Shown piece after piece: positions 40,329-45,105 of a stretch of 45,105 nt of DNA. The notes beneath the pieces were generated by a model, which worked only from the letters and a program-made list of their open reading frames with translations, searched no databases and was not told the origin of the DNA. This DNA is from Actinotignum schaalii. Lineage in GTDB: Bacteria; Actinomycetota; Actinomycetes; Actinomycetales; Actinomycetaceae. The stretch covers positions 1 to 45,105 of the forward strand of contig NZ_JARBHJ010000018.1 in NCBI RefSeq assembly GCF_028864145.1. Reading direction: 5' to 3'. The translations under genes were made by a program, and so were the position numbers. The stretch's first letter is position 1; each line of letters starts with the position of its first letter.

Positions 40329-41720
40329 ATGGCGTACAAGACAGTCAGTCCGTACACCGGTGAAATACTCAAAGAATATCCCACTGCCACGGATGAGGAA
40401 GTTAAGAAGGCAGTTGACGTTGCCCACGAAGCTTTTGTGGCATGGCGGGAAACCTCGTATGCACAGCGCGCCCAGGTACTCCAGAAGGCCGCTGATCTGC
40501 TGCGCGAACGCCGCACCGAATACGCCTCGATTATCACCAAGGAAATGGGCAAGGTGATCGGGGAAGCGGAAGCGGAAGTCGATATTTGCATCGCGATGTT
40601 TGAAGACTATGTGCGCAATGGCGAAAAGTATCTTGCCACCCGCACGCTCCCCTCAGATAAATACGGGAAGGACTCTGTGCAGCTGCTCTTCCAGCCGCTC
40701 GGGGTGCTCTTCATGGTGGAACCGTGGAACTTCCCCTACTACCAGATTGTCCGCGTGGCTGCCCCGCAGCTTTTCGCCGGCAATACCCTTATTCTCAAGC
40801 ACGCATCGATCGTTCCGGAATCGGCCGCTACCTTCGTGGAGATCTTCCGCGAAGCGGGCCTGCCCGAAGGCTGCTTCCAGAATCTCTACCTCTCCCATGA
40901 TCAGTCGGAGATTGTACTGGCCGATCCGCGGGTGCGCGGGGTGGCCCTCACCGGCTCGGAAGTGGCCGGTGCTGCCATCGCGCAGCTCGCCGGCAAGTAC
41001 ATTAAGAAGTCCACGTTGGAATTGGGCGGGGCTGACGCTTTCATCGTGCTAGAGGATGCCGATATTGATAAAACGGTTGCTTGGGCGGTGACCGGCCGGC
41101 ACTGGAATGCCGGGCAGGTGTGCTGCTCCTCCAAGCGCATGATCGTTGTGGATGCTGTGTATGACGAATTCATGGAGAAATACCGGGAAGGTGTCAAGCA
41201 GCTCAAGGCCGGAGACCCGATGGATCGGGAAACAACCCTGGCACCGCTGTCCTCCGCGGCAGCGAAGCGTGATCTTGCCAAGCAACTGGAAGAAGCCATC
41301 GCGGAAGGTGCGAAGGCCGAAGAAGCCGGAATCGAACTGCCCGAGCACGGTAACTTCTTCCAGCCCACGATCCTCACGGAGATCCCCGAGGGCGCCCGGT
41401 GCCGCTACACGGAATTCTTCGGGCCGGTTTCCCAGATTTACCGGGTCAAGGACGAAGAAGAGGCGATCACCCTCGCCAATGATTCCCCTTACGGCCTGGG
41501 CGGTTCGGTCTTCACCGAAGATCTGGAACGTGGCAAGCGGGTAGCGGCGCGGCTGGATACCGGGATGGTTTATCTCAACCACCCCACCGCGGTCGCGGCG
41601 GATATTCCCTTCGGCGGCGTGAAGAACTCCGGCTATGGCCATGAGCTCATCGACCTGGGTATTCACGAATTTGTCAATATCAAGGTGGTGGCTAATTCGC
41701 CCATCGACGGTGAATTCTAA
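40329..41720 (+). CDS. Succinate-semialdehyde-type aldehyde dehydrogenase
   Basis: This 463-residue NAD(P)-dependent dehydrogenase is close in layout to E. coli Sad/GabD-type enzymes, which oxidise succinate semialdehyde. Motifs: PWNFPYYQIVRVAAPQLFAG (cofactor pocket), LTGSEVAGAAIAQ, catalytic Glu in LELGGADAFIV (about residue 231) and catalytic Cys in GQVCCSSKR (about 265). It ends with the family pattern FGGVKNSGYGHELIDLGIHE. The substrate is inferred from similarity only. ATG at 40329 has GGAGG 7-8 nt upstream. It may work with the neighbouring amino-acid permease, but the two genes are convergent. Confidence 0.9.
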   Translation: MAYKTVSPYTGEILKEYPTATDEEVKKAVDVAHEAFVAWRETSYAQRAQVLQKAADLLRERRTEYASIITKEMGKVIGEAEAEVDICIAMFEDYVRNGEKYLATRTLPSDKYGKDSVQLLFQPLGVLFMVEPWNFPYYQIVRVAAPQLFAGNTLILKHASIVPESAATFVEIFREAGLPEGCFQNLYLSHDQSEIVLADPRVRGVALTGSEVAGAAIAQLAGKYIKKSTLELGGADAFIVLEDADIDKTVAWAVTGRHWNAGQVCCSSKRMIVVDAVYDEFMEKYREGVKQLKAGDPMDRETTLAPLSSAAAKRDLAKQLEEAIAEGAKAEEAGIELPEHGNFFQPTILTEIPEGARCRYTEFFGPVSQIYRVKDEEEAITLANDSPYGLGGSVFTEDLERGKRVAARLDTGMVYLNHPTAVAADIPFGGVKNSGYGHELIDLGIHEFVNIKVVANSPIDGEF

Positions 41721-41782
41721 GCCCTGATTAACCGGGGTCCCGAGCGGCCGCGGATAGCCCAATCTCCCGCGGGCCAGATACG

Positions 41783-41843
41783 CCGGGGGGGGGGGGGGGG
41801 GGCGCGCGCCCCCCCCCCCCCCCCCCCCGGCCGTCGTCGTACT
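41783..41843 (+). terminator. G18/C20 palindrome followed by CCGTCGTCGTACT
   Basis: CC plus 18 G (41783-41802), CGCGCG, then 20 C plus GG (41809-41830) make a near-perfect hairpin between convergent genes. CCGTCGTCGTACT follows at once (41831-41843). It is the third copy of the hairpin-plus-motif element. The homopolymer lengths may vary in the cell or be mis-assembled. Confidence 0.6.
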
Positions 41844-41852
41844 CTTTAAGAA

Positions 41853-43307
41853 CTATGCGCGCGCATGGCGCTTCTCACGCGAAACTTTCACCTGGTACGC
41901 GATGGTGAGGAGTAGCAGCCAGGCCGGACCCACGAAAACTGCCACCCGGTAGGCGTCTTGGAAAAGCATGAGCACCACGCAGGCCGCCAGCGCCACCAGT
42001 ACAAAAATGCTGGAGGCTAGGCCGCCGGGGAGCTTGTAGGCGAGGCTCGCCACGCGTTCCGGGCCGAGCGCGGCGCGGAATTTCAGCTGGGTGATCATGA
42101 CCATTGTCCAGTTGATAATCCCGGCGATGAGGGCGATGGAAAGCAGATACCCGAATGCGAAGTTCGGGAAAGCGAAGACCACAACCACTGCCACGACGGT
42201 GACGGCCGAGGAGGTCAGAATCCCCACGTACGGCGTGCCCGCTCGTGAAAGTGTGGCGAAAATACGCGGGGCGTTACCTTGTTGCGCCAGCGAATAGAGC
42301 ATGCGGCCGTTGGAGTACAGTCCGGAATTGTAGACGGAGAGCGCCGCGGTGAGCACCACGAAATTGAGGATATGGGCCGCGAAGGTGATCCCTACCGAGT
42401 CGAAAATCTGGACGAAGGGGCTGGCGTGCCCGTCGATGCTGCGCCACGGGATGACCGCCATAATAATGGCGAGCGACAGCACGTAGAAAATGAGGATGCG
42501 CTGAATCACCAGGTTGATGGCGCGTGGGATGGATCGGCGTGGGTCGTCTGCCTCACCGGCGGTGATGCCGATGAGTTCGATGCCGCCGAAACTGAACATA
42601 ACGACGACGAAAGCGAAAGTCGCGCCTTTGAGGCCGTTGGGGAAAACCAGCTCGGCGAAAGAGGTTCCGGGCGGGACCTGGTGAGGTTCTTGGAGCCCGA
42701 CGACAAGCACAAGAATGCCCAGCACAATCATTCCGATAATTGCGATGACCTTGACGAGCGCGAACCAGAATTCGAATTCACCGAAGGCGCGTACCCCGAG
42801 TAGGTTGACGGCCGTGATGAAGACCAGGCAGAACGCGGCGGTGAGCCACGTGGGGACCGCCGGGAACCAGTAATTGATATAGAGGCCGACGACGGATAGT
42901 TCCGACATCGCCACGAAAATGTAGTTAAACCAGTAATTCCAGCCCGAGATAAAGCCGGCGCGCGGGCTCCAGTATGTATAGGCGTAATGGGAGAAAGCGC
43001 CGGGCACCGGTTCGTGCACGCTCATTTCACCCAGGGCGCGCATAACAAGGTAGATCGTGCATCCGCCGATGAGATAGACGAAGAGGATAGCCGGACCGGC
43101 CAAGCTGATGGAGGAGGCTGAGCCGTAGAAGAGGCCCGTTCCGATGGCCCCGCCCAGCGCGATCATCTGGATATGGCGATTGTGCAGATCTCGGTGCAGG
43201 TGGGCTGCGTGGGTAGTGGCGTGGGTGCCGGTTGCTGCGGGTGCGCTGGTAGTCGGCGTTCCCGGCGCCGGAGTGCCGGACGGAGCCGGCGTGGAATTCG
43301 TGGACAT
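41853..43307 (-). CDS. Amino-acid permease (APC family)
   Basis: This protein of about 484 residues has 12 membrane helices and the AAT-type APC start HLHRDLHNRHIQMIALGGAIGTGLFYG (key part RHIQMIALGGAIGTGLFYG). Other motifs are MRALGEMSVHEPVPGAFSHY, GWNYWFNYIFVAMSE and FGGIELIGITAGEADDPRRS. These resemble AnsP, GabP and ProY proton symporters; the exact amino acid is not predictable. The first 35 residues are Thr/Pro/Ala-rich and variable. ATG at 43307 is chosen with GGGAAAGA upstream; ATG at 43343 is an alternative. Confidence 0.9.
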   Translation of the reverse strand: MSTNSTPAPSGTPAPGTPTTSAPAATGTHATTHAAHLHRDLHNRHIQMIALGGAIGTGLFYGSASSISLAGPAILFVYLIGGCTIYLVMRALGEMSVHEPVPGAFSHYAYTYWSPRAGFISGWNYWFNYIFVAMSELSVVGLYINYWFPAVPTWLTAAFCLVFITAVNLLGVRAFGEFEFWFALVKVIAIIGMIVLGILVLVVGLQEPHQVPPGTSFAELVFPNGLKGATFAFVVVMFSFGGIELIGITAGEADDPRRSIPRAINLVIQRILIFYVLSLAIIMAVIPWRSIDGHASPFVQIFDSVGITFAAHILNFVVLTAALSVYNSGLYSNGRMLYSLAQQGNAPRIFATLSRAGTPYVGILTSSAVTVVAVVVVFAFPNFAFGYLLSIALIAGIINWTMVMITQLKFRAALGPERVASLAYKLPGGLASSIFVLVALAACVVLMLFQDAYRVAVFVGPAWLLLLTIAYQVKVSREKRHARA

Positions 43308-43923
43308 AGAGGTCTTTCCCGATATGTGAGGAATGTGCTGCATTAGCGCCTTGAGCTTATCGCCTTCACCGCCCGGGTGGGGAATTGTGGGCTATGTGGA
43401 CAGGTGCGAAGGTGCGCTGGACGCGTTCTGACGGAGTGGGGGCGGAGTAGGCGCGGAGGCGCTGAGCGGTGTGGGTGCGGGCAGGGGAAGGATCCGGGGA
43501 GGGATCTGGGGAGGGATCCGGGGAGGTGCCGGGCAGACGTCGCTACGTGCATAGTCACGCGGCGGGTGTACCCGGCCCGGCTAAAGGCGTGAGGTTGCTG
43601 AGGGGGCTGGACGGGACTTTGGTCGAAAAGTTGAATACAAAGGTATATTAATTCCATTGATGAATCTTTGAGCTGGGCAAATGCATATCTTAAATAAAAT
43701 CGGAATGTTAATATGGCGCGAAATTAAAAGGAAAAAACACCGTGAGTGGCGGTGGTCACAGAGTTCCGAAAATCTCATCATTCCCGTATATTAATAGAGC
43801 GCAATAAAGTATTGTGACTGTTGTGGCAGGTGCTCAGTGGAGTGCACGGCTGGCGAATGGGATCGGTCGATAAAGCCTTTACTGAGGAATTCATGCCATG
43901 GACATACGTTTATAGGAGTAGAC
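43308..43923 (+). promoter_or_regulatory. Intergenic region: G+C-rich repeats then AT-rich promoter region
   Basis: The first 300 bp are G-rich and include three copies of a 12-bp repeat. From about 43620 to 43820 the DNA becomes strongly AT-rich, with several TATATTAAT-like stretches, likely the promoter region of the surface-protein gene. No convincing gene is encoded. TAGGAG at 43915-43920 is the ribosome site for the ATG at 43924. Confidence 0.5.
43490..43525. repeat. Three tandem copies of a 12-bp repeat
   Basis: GGATCCGGGGAG occurs at 43490-43501, GGATCTGGGGAG at 43502-43513 and GGATCCGGGGAG at 43514-43525. It lies between the permease and surface-protein genes. Confidence 0.85.
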
Positions 43924-44816
43924 ATGCAGTTGAAGAAGATTGTGGCTGGCGCTACCTTTGGTGTCATGCTCGCCGCGGGGGGGGGGGTGTAGCTTACGCT
44001 GCTCCTGCCGCGCCTGATGCACCGCAGGTGACCGCTGCCGATACCACGGCGGCTGAAAAGGCTGTTGCTGATGCCAAGGCTAAGGTTGATGCCGCGGCAG
44101 CTGAAGTGAAGGCCGCTTCCGAAAAACTTGAAAAGCTCGAAATTGCCGTTTCGAACGCGAAGGCTAAGCTGACTGAACTTGAAGTTGTCAATGCTGGACT
44201 TCCCGCGGAACTTGAGAAGGCTGAGGCTGCCTACGCGGCTTTGGCTACCGCCCAGGAGAATTACAATAAAGCTCGCAAAGCTTTCGAAGCCAACATGAAC
44301 GATGAGGCGCTTCAGAAGGCTATGGTTGATGCCAAGAATGCCATGAACACCGCACAGGCGGGCGTTGCTGGTCTCCGCACGGTGGAAGAAATTAAGACCG
44401 ATATCGCTGATACCCCCCGTTACATCGAGATCCAGAAGGGCACCCTCAGCTACGCTGAAGAAGCTCTTGACGCCTTCCCGGGTGTTGGTCCGGCTCAGGA
44501 TGCCTACGACAAGGCCGTCGCCGAACTCGACGCTGCCCAGAAGGCTCTTGACGCTCTGAAGGGCCAGGCCCCCAAGGTTGACCCCAAGGCGGATCCGAAG
44601 GCTGAAAAGCCCGCGCCGAAGGCCGATCCCAAGAAGGATGCCGAGAAGAAGGCTGATCCTAAGGCTGAGAAGAAGGCTGACCCCAAGAAGGAAGTCAAGA
44701 AGGCCGACGCCAAGAAGCTGGCCAACTCCGGTGTTGACGCCGGTGCGGCTGCTGGTGGGGCTGCTCTGCTCCTCCTGGCCGGTGGTGCCTTCGTGGCCTA
44801 CCGCAAGTTTGCCTAA
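43924..44816 (+). pseudogene. Sortase-anchored coiled-coil surface protein, out of frame at a G11 tract
   Basis: From the ATG at 43924 (AGGAG 6 nt upstream) translation reads MQLKKIVAGATFGVMLAA, a signal peptide start, then enters 11 G (43977-43987) and stops at TAG 43990. One more G (12), or two fewer (9), would restore the frame to GVAYA-APAAPDAPQ, with a signal-peptidase site after AYA. The body that follows is an Ala/Glu/Lys-rich coiled coil (about 190 residues) with DAKAKVDAAAAEVKAA heptads. A Lys/Asp/Pro-rich wall-spanning segment (PKADPKAEK repeats) comes next, then the sorting signal LANSG, a hydrophobic helix and the tail YRKFA. The downstream frame has no in-frame start with a ribosome site. 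This looks like an OFF phase of a phase-variable adhesin-like protein; an assembly error is the main alternative. Confidence 0.8.
43977..43987 (+). repeat. G11 homopolymer in signal-peptide codons
   Basis: Eleven consecutive G lie within the sequence coding for the signal peptide of the surface protein. The length puts ATG 43924 out of frame with the rest of the gene; 9 or 12 G would be in frame. Confidence 0.9.
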
Positions 44817-44901
44817 GCAAACCTGCCTCTGGCACTAAAAACAGTTCCGAGGCTGGTTGCCATTAGGTTATTCATCCTCAACTGTTTCATCGTTTCACGC
44901 G

Positions 44902-44940
44902 GAATGGGTCCGGGTTTTTACCCGGGCCCGTTCTGTTTTT
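44902..44940 (+). terminator. Rho-independent terminator after the surface-protein gene
   Basis: GAATGGGTCCGGGT (44902-44915) pairs with ACCCGGGCCCGTTC (44920-44933) with two G-U pairs, and TGTTTTTG follows. A strong intrinsic terminator 85 bp after the stop supports the gene being a real transcription unit. Confidence 0.9.
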
Positions 44941-45016
44941 GTTGTGCTGCCCCTGCGCTACCCTGTCCAAGAACTCTCATCTCATATAGTGGGCGGGTTA
45001 ATAGACAAAAATAGTT

Positions 45017-45039
45017 GCTAATGACGGCGTGTCGTTAGC
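45017..45039 (-). terminator. Probable minus-strand terminator at the window edge
   Basis: Arms 45017-45024 and 45032-45039 pair with one mismatch. On the minus strand the hairpin is followed by AACTATTTTTG, a T-run. It overlaps the stop codon of a possible gene entering from the right. Confidence 0.5.
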
Positions 45040-45105
45040 TCCCGATCCGGCCTTTACGGATGTTTAGACCGTCTTCCCACGGGCGCTCCATGTTGATATG
45101 GGTAT
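45035..45105 (-). CDS. Possible C-terminal end of a gene beyond the window
   Basis: A minus-strand frame open from the window edge ends THINMERPWEDGLNIRKGRI-GS with TAA at 45037-45035. Codon use is typical for this genome and a terminator-like hairpin follows. Only about 23 residues are visible and no family is recognisable, so this is tentative. Confidence 0.35.
   Translation of the reverse strand, partial: THINMERPWEDGLNIRKGRIGS

Noticed and set aside
43581-43781. Short minus-strand frame in the AT-rich region upstream of the surface protein
   Set aside because: No ribosome site, no similarity, and codon use unlike the genome; the region is better explained as a promoter.

Overview
The window reads as chromosomal DNA of a high-G+C Gram-positive (Actinobacteria). 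The protein set points to the order Actinomycetales, probably near Actinomycetaceae, but no rRNA or marker gene is present to fix the genus. Supporting signs are strong G/C third-position bias, many GTG starts, a DtxR/IdeR-type regulator, DUF3027, an MshA/MshB-like pair, a MoeA-like gene followed by a GlpR-like membrane protein, and many apparently leaderless genes. No integrase, transposase, phage structural gene or CRISPR array was seen.

Layout. 1-3.0 kb: envelope-stress pair (TPM-domain membrane protein, PspA) on the minus strand. 3.2-12.3 kb: cold-shock protein, DUF3027 protein, mannose-6-phosphate isomerase with an odd insert, NCS2 purine permease, MFS exporter overlapping a DtxR/IdeR-type metal regulator, secreted NlpC/P60 hydrolase and a tandem universal stress protein. 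12.4-14.5 kb: tRNA-Arg(CCT) followed by a two-gene RloA/RloB-type (AbiL-like) defence candidate of visibly lower G+C. 14.6-21.9 kb: MshA-like glycosyltransferase and MshB-like deacetylase (mycothiol-type chemistry), then a 1527-residue helicase-like protein whose NTPase motifs are degenerate, and a small partner ORF. 22-27 kb: conserved actinobacterial block of MscL, SAF-domain protein, FmdB zinc ribbon, 5-formyl-THF cyclo-ligase, Glp (MoeA-like) and a GlpR-like receptor, the last two homologous to a gephyrin-like cell-division module described in Corynebacterium. 27.2-31.9 kb: tRNA-Ala(CGC) followed by an accessory segment with two lipoproteins, an XRE regulator and a C5-methyltransferase/restriction endonuclease pair. 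32-45 kb: a MacB/FtsX-type ABC exporter operon, threonine synthase, ribokinase, HAD phosphatase, a membrane protein, a succinate-semialdehyde-type dehydrogenase, an amino-acid permease and a sortase-anchored coiled-coil surface protein.

Most striking points. (1) The surface protein is out of frame at a G11 tract inside its signal peptide, an apparent phase-variation OFF state (or an assembly error). (2) Three genes end with a GC-rich hairpin immediately followed by the same motif, (G/C)CGTCGTCGTAC, where a U-tract would be expected; in one copy the hairpin is a G18/C20 palindrome. (3) At least seven genes have a TANNNT -10 box 6-7 nt before the start codon, implying leaderless mRNAs. (4) The NlpC/P60 gene is preceded by four GTTAC-like repeats at 10-11 bp spacing, resembling MtrA sites. 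(5) Two tRNA genes each lie directly beside a lower-G+C defence locus.
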